Part shown: positions 54,151 to 62,696 of the stretch, one piece after another | Layout: each line of letters begins with the position of its first letter | Position numbering within the stretch: position 1 is the first letter of the stretch | From: Hymenobacter mucosus | GTDB lineage: Bacteria > Bacteroidota > Bacteroidia > Cytophagales > Hymenobacteraceae | Direction: 5' to 3' | Assembly (NCBI RefSeq): GCF_900188255.1 | Contig: NZ_FZNS01000002.1 | Location: 1 to 64,000 of the forward strand | Length of the DNA stretch: 64,000 nucleotides | Made by a program: the position numbers and the translations under genes | The notes under the pieces: model-generated | The model's database searches: none | What the model was told of the DNA's origin: nothing | What the model saw: the letters and a program-made list of their open reading frames with translations, nothing else

Positions 54151-56583
54151 CTATCCAATTACAAGCTCTGTAAAATCGGCGCTTACGGTCACGCCGGGTA
54201 GGGTGAGTCCGGTTTCGGTGGTTACCTGCACCCCCTCCGCGGGCTGACCATCGGTGCTGAATACGGAAGCGCCAAAAGGCAATCCATGTAGTACCACGCG
54301 GTAGCTGGCCCAGGTGGGTTGGTAGGCACCCTCCGTAGCTTGCTGCAGCACCAGGCCGGTGTCAGTGCCCCGCACCTTGAAGCGGCGGGTAGTACTTTGC
54401 CCTTCCTGGTAGCCGTAGCCTTCCCCGCCATCCTCGTACAGCACGCTGGCTTGCTCGCCCTGCTTGTAGTACACGTGCAGGGTAAGTTCTTCTACTGCCT
54501 TTTCGCCCACGTACTGCATTACGGGGTACATGGGTACTACGGCTCCGGCTTGCACAAACAGGGGAATCCGGTCGAGGGGGGCGCTGGCCCACACTTCGGC
54601 GCCGCCGGTCTTGGGTTCATCGGTCCAGTAGTAGAACCAGTCGCCGCGGGGTAGGTACATCCAGCGGCCATCGGCACCGGGCTGGGTAATGGGGCACACC
54701 AGCAGGTGGTCGCCGAGACTAAACTCGGCCATCCGCAGGTAGGTGTCGGTGTCGGTTTGGTCGAGGAAGGCTAGCGGGCGCAGCATAGGCGTGCCTGCTT
54801 GTGCGTACTGCCAGAATGTGGTGTACATATAGGGCAGCAGGCGGTAGCGCAACTCAATGAAGCCCCGCGCCAACTGCGCAAAGTCCTCACCAAACGACCA
54901 GGGCTCCTGGTCGCCATGGTCGCCGGAGCTGTGGGTACGGAAGAACGGATGGAAGGCGCCCAGTGCAACCCAGCGCACGTACAGCTCCCCATCGGGCTTG
55001 TCAATGAAGCCCCCAATGTCAGACCCCACAAAGGAGAAGCCCGAAATGCTCAGGCGCTGGCACTGAATGTTCGCCAGCCAGAGGTGCTCCCAGGAGGCAA
55101 TGTTGTCGCCGGTCCAGCCGGAGGAATAGCGCTGCCCCCCGGAGTAGGTGCTGCGCGTGATGGTAAAGGGTCGATTGGGGTGGCTGAAGCGCTTCACCCC
55201 TTCATTGGTGGCGCGGGCCATCTGCATACCATAGATGTTGTGCGCCTTCTTGTGAGAGGCAGAGTACCCTTCATAGCCGAAGCGCACATCATCCGGGAAG
55301 GTGCCTTTCTCAAACACGGCCGGCTCGTTCATGTCGTTCCACACGCCCTTCACACCGTCTTCCTGAATCAGGCCCTTAAACAGGCCGGCCCACCACTCGC
55401 GCACCTCGGGACGGGTATAGTCGGGGAAGTTGCACAGGCCTGGCCACACGGAGCCTTTCATCAGTGGACCATCGGCGCGGCGACAGAAGTAGTCGTTTTC
55501 AAGCCCCTCCTTGTATACGCTGTAGATAGGGTCAATCTTGATGCCGGGGTCGATGATGACAATGGTTTTAAAGCCATCCTCGGCCAGTTCCCGCACCATA
55601 CGCTTGGGTTCGGGGAAGTGGGTAGGGCTCCAGGTAAAGCACCGGTACCCATCCATATAGTCGATGTCGAGGTAGATGGCGTCGCAGGGAATCTGCCGGT
55701 CGCGTAGGCCTTTGGCAATGGCCTTCACGTTGCTCTCGGGGAAGTAGCTCCACTTGCATTGGTGGTAGCCCAGCGTCCAGAGCGGCGGCAGTTCTGGCGG
55801 GCTCGTCAGGCGGGTGTACTCCTGGGTTACTTCCAGCAGGCTGGGGCCGTAGATGAAGTAGTAGTTCATTTCTCCGCCCAGCGCCCAGAAGCTAGCTACG
55901 TCGGCCCGCTCGGCGGCAAAGTCGAAGAAGGCTTTGAACGTGTTGTCGAAGAAAATACCGTGGGCTGTTTTCTGGTGTAAGCCCAAGAAAAACGGAATGT
56001 TTTTGTACAGCGGGTCGGAGCCTTTCTGGTAGCCGTAGGTGTCGGTGCCCCAGTTGGTGAACTGCTTACCGCGCAGGTTCATGTTGTCGGGCTTGTCACC
56101 GAGGCCGTAGTAATGAGCCCCGCTTTGCACCTGCTTGCTCATCTTCACGATGTCGTTGCCCGACTCGTACTCGTATTCCCAGTGGAAGCCCTTCTCGTCT
56201 TCGCTCAGCACCAGGCCCGAGCGGTTCAGCACGCGGTTGCGTAGCGTATCTTTGTCCACCACGCAAATAAGGCGGTCGGTGGTGATGCGGTAGTGGTCGG
56301 GCTTCTCCCGAAATTCCAGGAACTCAGGCTGCTGACGCGGCGGGGTGCCCGAGGGGAAAGCATAGCTAAAATCGGGACCGAAGCCGGCCTCCGTGGCGTA
56401 GCGAAAACGCAGCACCTTATCTGAAATGACTTGTAGCAGTAATTGCACGCCGTTTTCGCACCGAAACAGAAAGTCGGTACCCTGCTGCTCGCCGTGCACT
56501 ACCCGGCCCGGATATAGTTCCTGCCTGGACCGGGCGGCCAGGTCATTGACCATGTAGTTGTTGTCCTGAATATTTTCGGCCAT
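54151..56583 (-). CDS. GH31 alpha-glucosidase
   Basis: The 810-residue enzyme cleaves alpha-glucosidic bonds. GH31 features include YLDIDYMDGYRCFTW, the catalytic nucleophile region GVWNDMNEPAVFEKG (about residue 415), and FVGSDIGGFIDKPDGEL with the acid/base zone. No signal peptide is seen at MAENIQDNNY, so it is probably cytoplasmic and acts on maltodextrins or glycogen. The start at 56583 is preferred to the longer frame. Genes for a branching enzyme and a glycosyltransferase lie nearby, giving an alpha-glucan theme. Confidence 0.94.
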   Translation of the reverse strand: MAENIQDNNYMVNDLAARSRQELYPGRVVHGEQQGTDFLFRCENGVQLLLQVISDKVLRFRYATEAGFGPDFSYAFPSGTPPRQQPEFLEFREKPDHYRITTDRLICVVDKDTLRNRVLNRSGLVLSEDEKGFHWEYEYESGNDIVKMSKQVQSGAHYYGLGDKPDNMNLRGKQFTNWGTDTYGYQKGSDPLYKNIPFFLGLHQKTAHGIFFDNTFKAFFDFAAERADVASFWALGGEMNYYFIYGPSLLEVTQEYTRLTSPPELPPLWTLGYHQCKWSYFPESNVKAIAKGLRDRQIPCDAIYLDIDYMDGYRCFTWSPTHFPEPKRMVRELAEDGFKTIVIIDPGIKIDPIYSVYKEGLENDYFCRRADGPLMKGSVWPGLCNFPDYTRPEVREWWAGLFKGLIQEDGVKGVWNDMNEPAVFEKGTFPDDVRFGYEGYSASHKKAHNIYGMQMARATNEGVKRFSHPNRPFTITRSTYSGGQRYSSGWTGDNIASWEHLWLANIQCQRLSISGFSFVGSDIGGFIDKPDGELYVRWVALGAFHPFFRTHSSGDHGDQEPWSFGEDFAQLARGFIELRYRLLPYMYTTFWQYAQAGTPMLRPLAFLDQTDTDTYLRMAEFSLGDHLLVCPITQPGADGRWMYLPRGDWFYYWTDEPKTGGAEVWASAPLDRIPLFVQAGAVVPMYPVMQYVGEKAVEELTLHVYYKQGEQASVLYEDGGEGYGYQEGQSTTRRFKVRGTDTGLVLQQATEGAYQPTWASYRVVLHGLPFGASVFSTDGQPAEGVQVTTETGLTLPGVTVSADFTELVIG

Positions 56584-56787
56584 AATGGGAGTTGTTGAGA
56601 GGAAAGCAAGAAAATTCCGGTGGGGCCAGATCTGCTTGTTTTTACTGCGCAAGGTAAAAATGATTCCTGCGACTTATGGCGACTACCGATGTGCTTTCGT
56701 AAAAAGCCTACTACAGGACACGGCGGGTAGCTTTTTTATCTACCTTGCCATATCTGGTTACTGCCCCCTTTTTTGCTCTATTCTACT

Positions 56788-57789
56788 ATGACTCCTGCCC
56801 CTTCTCCCGTGCTGCTACTTGGCTGGGACGGTGCGCCCCGCGCCGGCGAACAGCCGCTTCCTTCTTTGCAGCCCTTGGTGCAGGCGCTTGCTCCGCAAGT
56901 TCCCCTTGCAGTAGTACTGCCCCGCTCGTATTCTTCCTCGCTGCTTACTCCTAATGCCCAGGTAACTACCTTGGCGCAACTGCGAGTAGATGAGCTTGCA
57001 ACCCTACCAGCGGACCGCTACCCCGCCAAATGGCAGCACCCAATGGCGCCCTACGTGGGCAGCACCGCCCCGGCAGGCGAACCAGCCCCTGCTTTTGCCG
57101 TTCCGGCAGCCCCCTACATTGGCAGCGAAGAAGCCCCGGTCCCCAGCCTGGCCTTATCCGCGCCCCGTGCAGCGTCCCCAGCCGCTAGCACCAGCCCGGC
57201 GGCAGCTACCCCAGATACCGACAAAAGCGCCAATGCCCATGCTCTTTTTCCAGACGCATTAGATACGGGCGTAGAAGAAGCCCTGGATCTGCTCGCGGCC
57301 GAACTACCAGCCCCGGCGGCCCCAGCAGAACCCGAGGAAGCTTCTTTCTCTCCGGAGTTAGCTACGCTACCTCAGGCATTGGCCGCCCTGAGTGCTGAGT
57401 TGCCTCCTTCGGCCGACCTCAACTATCAGGTTATCCAGTACGCGCGCTTTGCCACGCGCCAAGCCCTTTCCGATAACTTTGGTGTAATTTACGCCACCGA
57501 TTGGCCAACGTGGCTGGCGGCCATGGAAATCCGCCAGCAAACGGGCCGCCCCCTGGTGCTGCATGTGCACAGCCTGGCCGAGCAGCGCAACACCCCCGCC
57601 GACCGGGGCTGGGCCCTGGAACTGGAACGCCTGGCATTACGCCGTGCCGACCTGATTTTGGCTGCTTCGGACGGTACGGCGGAACGCCTCCGGGCTACTT
57701 ACCCTGCCACCAACAACCGGGTGCAGGTAGTGGCCCCCAACGATACGGATACCATCAACAGCATTTTGCGCCGCCTCGAAAACCGCTAA
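56788..57789 (+). CDS. Glycosyltransferase-4-like N-terminal domain protein (truncated, with Ala/Pro linker)
   Basis: The 333-residue protein begins VLLLGWDGAP. The next ~60 residues are GT4-like. A long Ala/Pro/Ser-rich low-complexity segment (about residues 110-185) interrupts them. The fold resumes with NYQVIQYARFATRQALSDNF, VIYATDWPTWLAAMEIRQQT, PLVLHVHSLAEQRN and ADLILAASDGTAERLRATYP, patterns of the N-terminal half of glycogen synthases and GT4 enzymes. The C-terminal GT-B half that binds the sugar donor is absent, so it may be non-catalytic. It starts divergently from GH31. Confidence 0.75.
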   Translation: MTPAPSPVLLLGWDGAPRAGEQPLPSLQPLVQALAPQVPLAVVLPRSYSSSLLTPNAQVTTLAQLRVDELATLPADRYPAKWQHPMAPYVGSTAPAGEPAPAFAVPAAPYIGSEEAPVPSLALSAPRAASPAASTSPAAATPDTDKSANAHALFPDALDTGVEEALDLLAAELPAPAAPAEPEEASFSPELATLPQALAALSAELPPSADLNYQVIQYARFATRQALSDNFGVIYATDWPTWLAAMEIRQQTGRPLVLHVHSLAEQRNTPADRGWALELERLALRRADLILAASDGTAERLRATYPATNNRVQVVAPNDTDTINSILRRLENR

Positions 57790-57814
57790 CCGGAGTTGGG
57801 GCTGGCTGATATTT

Positions 57815-57823
57815 TACCTTTTG
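57815..57823 (+). promoter_or_regulatory. -7-like box abutting the next ATG
   Basis: TACCTTTTG is one base longer than the consensus TAnnTTTG and lies six bases before the ATG at 57830. It could start a near-leaderless mRNA. Confidence 0.4.
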
Positions 57824-57829
57824 CACCAC

Positions 57830-58306
57830 ATGAGTGACTCCCCCATTCGCCACGAATTTGACGCCGAGCTAGAAATGGATGGCGCCGATAGCGGCGTATT
57901 CTTAGTAGTACCTTTTAGCATACCCGAAACGTACGGCATCTCGGGCGCGCTGCCGGTGCAAGGCACCATTGATGGGTTTCCTATCCGGCTGAACCTCGTT
58001 CCTATTGGTGATGGTTTACACGCCCTGCCCGTGAAAAAGGAAGTGCGCAATGCCATTGGCAAGAGTTGGAGCAGCACCGTGCACGTCTCCTTAGAGCGCG
58101 ACACCGAAGAGCGTCAGCTTGAGCTTCCCGCCGAACTCATCGATGCCCTGGAATACGCCGGCCTACAGGAGAAATTCAATGAGCTGTCGTTTAAGCGGCG
58201 GGAGGAATTTGCCAACTGGATAGCCCGCGCCAAGAAAAGCGACACCCGCAATGAGCGCGCCCAATCCGTGGTACAACGCCTGAACAGCGGCCAAAAAATC
58301 AACTAA
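57830..58306 (+). CDS. YdeI/OmpD-associated protein (DUF1905 plus bacteriocin-protection-like)
   Basis: The 158-residue protein has an N-terminal DUF1905-like beta domain (FDAELEMDGADSGVFLVVPF, IDGFPIRLNLVPIGDGLHAL, VRNAIGKSW) followed by a helical YdeI-type tail (LIDALEYAGLQEKFNELSFK, RREEFANWIARAKKSDTRNER). YdeI proteins are linked to stress and antimicrobial tolerance in some bacteria, but their chemistry is unclear. The ATG at 57830 is used. It is convergent with glgB, with a 33-bp palindrome between them. Confidence 0.85.
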   Translation: MSDSPIRHEFDAELEMDGADSGVFLVVPFSIPETYGISGALPVQGTIDGFPIRLNLVPIGDGLHALPVKKEVRNAIGKSWSSTVHVSLERDTEERQLELPAELIDALEYAGLQEKFNELSFKRREEFANWIARAKKSDTRNERAQSVVQRLNSGQKIN

Positions 58307-58336
58307 CTCCCCTTTTCGTAAGGCTCCAGAAGAACA

Positions 58337-58409
58337 CCAAGGGGCCAGGTTTTACAGCAACTGGTTGTTTCGTGGGAACAACCAGTTGCTGTAAAACCTG
58401 GCCCCTTGG
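58337..58409. terminator. 33-bp-arm palindrome between YdeI-like gene and glgB
   Basis: Positions 58337-58369 and 58377-58409 are exact inverted repeats with a 7-nt loop. The stem contains AAAACCTGGCCCCTTGG but lacks an obvious long T-run, so termination would rest on the stem. The right arm ends 20 bp before the glgB stop codon. Confidence 0.75.
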
Positions 58410-58429
58410 CTTTGTTAGTTGGCGGAGGT

Positions 58430-60484
58430 CTAGGTGCGTGTGAGCACCAAGGCCGTACGGTTGGTCACGTAAAGGCTCAGCTTATGCACTCCGTCCTCCT
58501 CAAATGTTTCGTAGGTGATGCTGGCATCAACCCGGTTGAAGCCACCAAACTCGGCATCATCGGAGTTAAGCACAATGCCGTAGCGGCCCGGCGTGGGCAC
58601 CGTGAAGCGGTAATTGGGTACGCTACGGTCCACGTGGAAGCTAAACACGAAGATGAGGCCGTCGCGCTCAAAGATGAGCACTTGGTTTTCGCTGTCTACA
58701 TTCAGCTGCCGGGCTGGGCCTGCCGCCAATAACCGGTTTCCTTTGGCAATGGCTAGCATTACCTGGTCGAAGCGTAGCAAGTACCCATACTTCAGATCCT
58801 GGTTGTCGGCCAGGCTCCACTGGCGACGCGCAAAATGGTGGCTCCAATTGTTGCCTTCGCGGGGGAAGTCTACCCACTCCGGATGGCCGAACTCGTTGCC
58901 GATGAAGTTGAGGTAGGCTTCTCCGCCTAGGCTTAGCGTAGCCAGCCGGATAAGCTTGTGCAGGGCAATGCCCCGGTCGGCCACGGGGTTGTGGTCGTCC
59001 TTGCGCATGTGCTCGTAGATGGCCTTATCCAGCAGCCAGTGAGCCAGGGTTTTGTCGCCCACCAAGGCTTGGTCGTGGCTTTCAGCATAGGCCACGGTTT
59101 TCTCTCCTTCACGCCGGTTGGTGAGGGTGTACCACAAATCGTGGAGGTTCCAGTCTTCGTCGCGGGTGTGCTTGAGCAGTTTGATCCAGTAGTCTGGAAT
59201 GCCCATGGCCAAGCGGTAGTCGAAGCCAATGCCCCCTTCCGCAATAGGCCGGCACAAGCCCGGCATGCCGCTCATGTCCTCGGCAATGAGGATGGCACTG
59301 CGCTTCACCTCCTTTACGAGGGTGGCCGCTAGCTGAAGGTACAAGATGGCGTCATCGTCTACCTCGGGTCCGAAGTACTGGTCGTACCCGCCAAACGAGA
59401 CTCCCTCGCCGTGGTGATGGTACAGCATACTGGTGATGCCATCGAAGCGGAAACCATCAAAGTGAAACTCTTCCAGCCAGTAGCGCAGGTTGGAAAGCAG
59501 AAACTGCTGAACCTCTGGTTTGCTGTAGTCAAAGAGCTTAGAATCCCAGCCTGGGTGGTTACCGCGCGCCCCCGCGTGGAAGTACTGAGCCCCTGAACCG
59601 TCGAAATCGGCCAGGCCTTCGGCCTCGTTTTTCACGGCATGGGAGTGTACTACATCCAGTAGCACGGCAATGCCCCGGCGGTGGGCTTCGTTAATTAGGT
59701 GCTTGAGCTCCTCGGGAGTACCAAAGCGCGACGATACCGCAAAGAAGTTGGCTACGTGGTAGCCAAAGGAACCGTAGTAAGGGTGCTCCATCACGGCCAT
59801 CAGTTGCAGGCAGTTGTACCCGTCGGCCTGAATGCGGGGCAAGATTTGCTCGGCGAATTCCAGGTAGCTTCCCGTGCGACCTTCCTCCAGAGCCATGCCC
59901 ACGTGCGCTTCATAAATGAAGGGCTCCCGCACCACATTGGAGATGCGGAATTTTTGGTCCGTCCACGTATAGGGGGTGGCGGGGCGCCATACTTGCCCGG
60001 CAAAGTCCTTGGTAGCCTCGTCTTGCACGGCGCGGCGCAGGGTGGCAGGTAGGCGGTCCTTGGCGCCCTTGGCCGTTACTACGTGCACCTTGTACAGGGA
60101 GTGGTGGGTTAGACGGTCTTGGTAGTCTTTGTCGGCCAAAAACACCTCCCACACCCCATCGTTGCCTCGTTGCAGGGGGGTAGCCTGCCGGTCCCAGCCA
60201 TTGAAGTCGCCGATGAGATAGAGTGCCTCGGCGGCGGGGGCCCACTCACGAAACCAGTAGCCCCGGCGGCGTGAGTCGTAGTTGAGGCCCAGGCGCTGGT
60301 GCAGGAGCGCGTACTTGCTCAAGGAGCCGCACTGCTGCGTAATCTCCGCTAGTCGCTGCTCTAGCCGCTGCTGACGTGCCAGGAGTTCGGGCTCGTACGG
60401 GGCCAGCCAAGAGTCTTGCTGTACCAGGGGTAGCAGCGCAGTAGTTGGAACCGAAGCGGCAGGAGTAGATATATCGGTAGGCAT
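58430..60484 (-). CDS. glgB: 1,4-alpha-glucan branching enzyme (eukaryote-like GH13_8)
   Basis: The 684-residue enzyme makes alpha-1,6 branches in glycogen. A CBM48-like N-terminus (FREWAPAAEALYLIGDFNGW) precedes the GH13 barrel: the motif VLLDVVHSHAVKN, the nucleophile DGFRFDGITSMLYHHHGEG, the acid ILIAEDMSGMPG and AYAESHDQALVGDKT. The FDGITSML pattern and SHDQALVGDKT match the eukaryote-like GH13_8 group, also found in Bacteroidota. A -7 box for it lies at 60517-60510 (TAGCTTTG). It belongs with the alpha-glucosidase and glycosyltransferase nearby. Confidence 0.94.
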   Translation of the reverse strand: MPTDISTPAASVPTTALLPLVQQDSWLAPYEPELLARQQRLEQRLAEITQQCGSLSKYALLHQRLGLNYDSRRRGYWFREWAPAAEALYLIGDFNGWDRQATPLQRGNDGVWEVFLADKDYQDRLTHHSLYKVHVVTAKGAKDRLPATLRRAVQDEATKDFAGQVWRPATPYTWTDQKFRISNVVREPFIYEAHVGMALEEGRTGSYLEFAEQILPRIQADGYNCLQLMAVMEHPYYGSFGYHVANFFAVSSRFGTPEELKHLINEAHRRGIAVLLDVVHSHAVKNEAEGLADFDGSGAQYFHAGARGNHPGWDSKLFDYSKPEVQQFLLSNLRYWLEEFHFDGFRFDGITSMLYHHHGEGVSFGGYDQYFGPEVDDDAILYLQLAATLVKEVKRSAILIAEDMSGMPGLCRPIAEGGIGFDYRLAMGIPDYWIKLLKHTRDEDWNLHDLWYTLTNRREGEKTVAYAESHDQALVGDKTLAHWLLDKAIYEHMRKDDHNPVADRGIALHKLIRLATLSLGGEAYLNFIGNEFGHPEWVDFPREGNNWSHHFARRQWSLADNQDLKYGYLLRFDQVMLAIAKGNRLLAAGPARQLNVDSENQVLIFERDGLIFVFSFHVDRSVPNYRFTVPTPGRYGIVLNSDDAEFGGFNRVDASITYETFEEDGVHKLSLYVTNRTALVLTRT

Positions 60485-60509
60485 AGGATGGCAGATCAGG
60501 AGTTCCGGT

Positions 60510-60517
60510 CAAAGCTA
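60510..60517 (-). promoter_or_regulatory. -7 box upstream of glgB
   Basis: TAGCTTTG on the minus strand, 25 bases before the glgB ATG. The -33 position reads TTA. Confidence 0.5.
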
Positions 60518-60809
60518 CGCGGATTACCGAATTTAGTAAGGCTAGTCGTGATTTAGTCCGATTTTAGGCCAAAAGAATGTCCTTTTCCTCGCGTCGCAAG
60601 GCAATTTTACTACCCCGTGAGCATCTTCCTATAATTTGAGGGGCACACGGCTGTTGGGAAACTCTGCTTACCCAGCCTGGCTGCTGGCGGTAGTATCTCC
60701 TGTCGGGGTGCTTACAGCCGCCGTCTAGTGTTGAGCTTCTGCTAGTGCCCGTACCCTGCAAGGTACTCTCTCATTGCATCTGCCTTCCGACACCTTCCCT
60801 GATCTACCG

Positions 60810-60817
60810 TACCTTTG
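60810..60817 (+). promoter_or_regulatory. -7 box abutting the ggt ATG
   Basis: TACCTTTG with five bases (60818-60822) before the ATG at 60823. No TTG at the canonical -33 position. Confidence 0.6.
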
Positions 60818-60822
60818 CTCAT

Positions 60823-62622
60823 ATGAAACGCTACCTCTACCCCCTGGCCCTGGCGGCGCTGCTTTCCTGCACTAGCACTCCCCATGCCACCGCACCCGTA
60901 GCCACGCTGGCCACGCCCATTCCCACCGCTACCCCCGTCGTTACGGCTAAGGCGCTGGTGACATCGGCGCACCCGGAGGCCTCGCGCATTGGGGTAGAGA
61001 TTCTACAAAAGGGCGGCAATGCCTACGACGCGGCCGTGGCCGTCCAGTTTGCCCTAGCCGTAGTGCTGCCCGTAGCCGGCAACATTGGCGGGGGCGGCTT
61101 TCTGCTCTACCGTGGCGCCGATGGCCAAGAAGGGGCTCTCGACTTCCGGGAAACGGCCCCCGCCGCCGCTACCCGCGACATGTACCTCGACAAGCAGGGC
61201 AACGTAATTCCTGACCTGAGCACGCTAGGCCACCTAGCGGCCGGTGTACCCGGTACCGTGGCGGGTATGTGGGAACTGCACAAAAAGCTGGGTAAGCTGC
61301 CGTGGAAAGAGGTGGTGCAGCCAGCCGTTGATTTAGCAGCCAAGGGGGTGGTACTGACGGAGAAAGAAGCTGCCGGGCTGAACCGCACCAAGTTTATCAC
61401 CACGGCTGTCACTGCGGGTCAGCACATGGAGCACTCGCAAGCGACCCCTGGTGTCAGAATGGAAGCAGCAGTTAATGAGATGGGATTCCTGCCAAACTCC
61501 TACGTGCGGGAAGGGCGGCCCTGGCAGCCCGGCGACACCATTCGGCACCGCTACCTAGCTAGTACCCTCAGCCGCATCCGCGACGAAGGCCGGACGGGCT
61601 TCTATGCAGGCACTACAGCTGACTTGCTCACCCAAGAAATGCAGCGGGGGCACGGTATCATTACCAAGCAGGACCTGCAAAACTACCAGCCCAAGTGGCG
61701 CACTCCGCTGCACGGCCAGTACCGGGGCTACGATGTATTGACGTTTCCGCCGCCCAGCTCGGGTGGAGTAGCCTTGCTGCAAATGCTGCAAATGCTAGAG
61801 CCCTACGACCTGGGCAGAGCCGGCTGGCACTCGCCCCAAGCTACCCACTGGATTACGGAGGCCCAGCGCCGCGTATATGCCGACCGGGCTACGTACCTGG
61901 GCGACCCGGATTTTGGGCACGTGCCCGTGAAGCAACTGCTGGAGAAGCCCTACAACAAGCAGCGAATGGCTACTACCCTGCCCTACCGCGCAACCCCCAG
62001 TTCCCAGGTAACTGCTGGCCCTAACTTTCCGAGCTACGAATCGGACCAAACTACACACTATAATATTGTAGACGCCCAGGGCAACGCCGTCAGCTGCACG
62101 ACTACCCTTAACGGAGCCTACGGCAGCAAAGTAGTGGTGGCAGGCGCTGGTTTCTTGCTCAACAATGAAATGGACGATTTCAGCAGCAAGCCAGGCACTC
62201 CTAACTCTTACGGGCTGGTAGGCGGAGCAGCCAATGCCATTGCGCCCGGCAAGCGCATGCTGTCTTCCATGACGCCGGCCATTCTTACCAAGAACAAGAA
62301 GCTGGCTCTGGTAGTGGGTACGCCCGGTGGTAGCACCATTATTACCAGTGTGCTGCAAGCCATTTTGAATACCCTCGACTATGGCATGAACGCACAGCAG
62401 GCCGTGGCCGCGCCGCGCCTGCATCACCAGTGGCTCCCCGATTTGATTGATGTGGAGGCAGGGGCCCTACTTCCCGCAACCCAGGACACGCTGCGCGCCC
62501 GCGGGTACAAGCTGAACCCACGGGCCCCCTGGGGGCGGGTGGAGGTAATTCGTGTGCTGCCGGGCGGTAGGCTCGAAGGAGGCGCCGACCCGCGCGGCGA
62601 CGACTCTAGCCAAGGATACTAG
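60823..62622 (+). CDS. ggt: Gamma-glutamyltransferase
   Basis: The 599-residue Ntn-hydrolase is cleaved into two subunits and hydrolyses gamma-glutamyl bonds of glutathione in the periplasm. It has a lipoprotein-like signal (YPLALAALLSCTSTP). The large subunit has GGNAYDAAVAVQFALAVVLP and GGGGFLLYR. The autocleavage/nucleophile Thr lies in ESDQTTHYNIVD, followed by AGAGFLLNNEMDDFSSKPG and PGKRMLSSMTPAI. Between NRTKFITT and FLPNSYVREGRPW sits a segment (about residues 194-225) longer than in the relatives I recall. The -7 box is directly upstream. Confidence 0.94.
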   Translation: MKRYLYPLALAALLSCTSTPHATAPVATLATPIPTATPVVTAKALVTSAHPEASRIGVEILQKGGNAYDAAVAVQFALAVVLPVAGNIGGGGFLLYRGADGQEGALDFRETAPAAATRDMYLDKQGNVIPDLSTLGHLAAGVPGTVAGMWELHKKLGKLPWKEVVQPAVDLAAKGVVLTEKEAAGLNRTKFITTAVTAGQHMEHSQATPGVRMEAAVNEMGFLPNSYVREGRPWQPGDTIRHRYLASTLSRIRDEGRTGFYAGTTADLLTQEMQRGHGIITKQDLQNYQPKWRTPLHGQYRGYDVLTFPPPSSGGVALLQMLQMLEPYDLGRAGWHSPQATHWITEAQRRVYADRATYLGDPDFGHVPVKQLLEKPYNKQRMATTLPYRATPSSQVTAGPNFPSYESDQTTHYNIVDAQGNAVSCTTTLNGAYGSKVVVAGAGFLLNNEMDDFSSKPGTPNSYGLVGGAANAIAPGKRMLSSMTPAILTKNKKLALVVGTPGGSTIITSVLQAILNTLDYGMNAQQAVAAPRLHHQWLPDLIDVEAGALLPATQDTLRARGYKLNPRAPWGRVEVIRVLPGGRLEGGADPRGDDSSQGY

Positions 62623-62643
62623 CTGCTTGTAGTAGCATGACCC

Positions 62644-62688
62644 TCCACAAAAAAAGGCCGTGCACCATGCACGGCCTTTTTTTGTGGA
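62644..62688. terminator. 21-bp-arm palindromic bidirectional terminator
   Basis: Positions 62644-62664 and 62668-62688 are exact inverted repeats with loop CCA. AAAAAAA/TTTTTTT runs flank a GGCCGTGCA core. It serves ggt and the convergent small gene whose stop codon is 8 bp further. Confidence 0.92.
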
Positions 62689-62696
62689 ACAATTTA

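Larger units (their letters stand above)
60485..60822. other. Divergent promoter region between glgB and ggt
   Basis: This holds a minus-strand -7 box TAGCTTTG (60517-60510) for glgB and a plus-strand -7 box TACCTTTG (60810-60817) for the gamma-glutamyltransferase. The 290 bp between show no gene. Confidence 0.6.

Noticed and set aside
54799..55707. A 302-codon plus-strand frame inside the GH31 gene
   Set aside because: It is antisense to a clear enzyme gene with intact motifs. Long antisense frames are expected at this GC content and codon bias.
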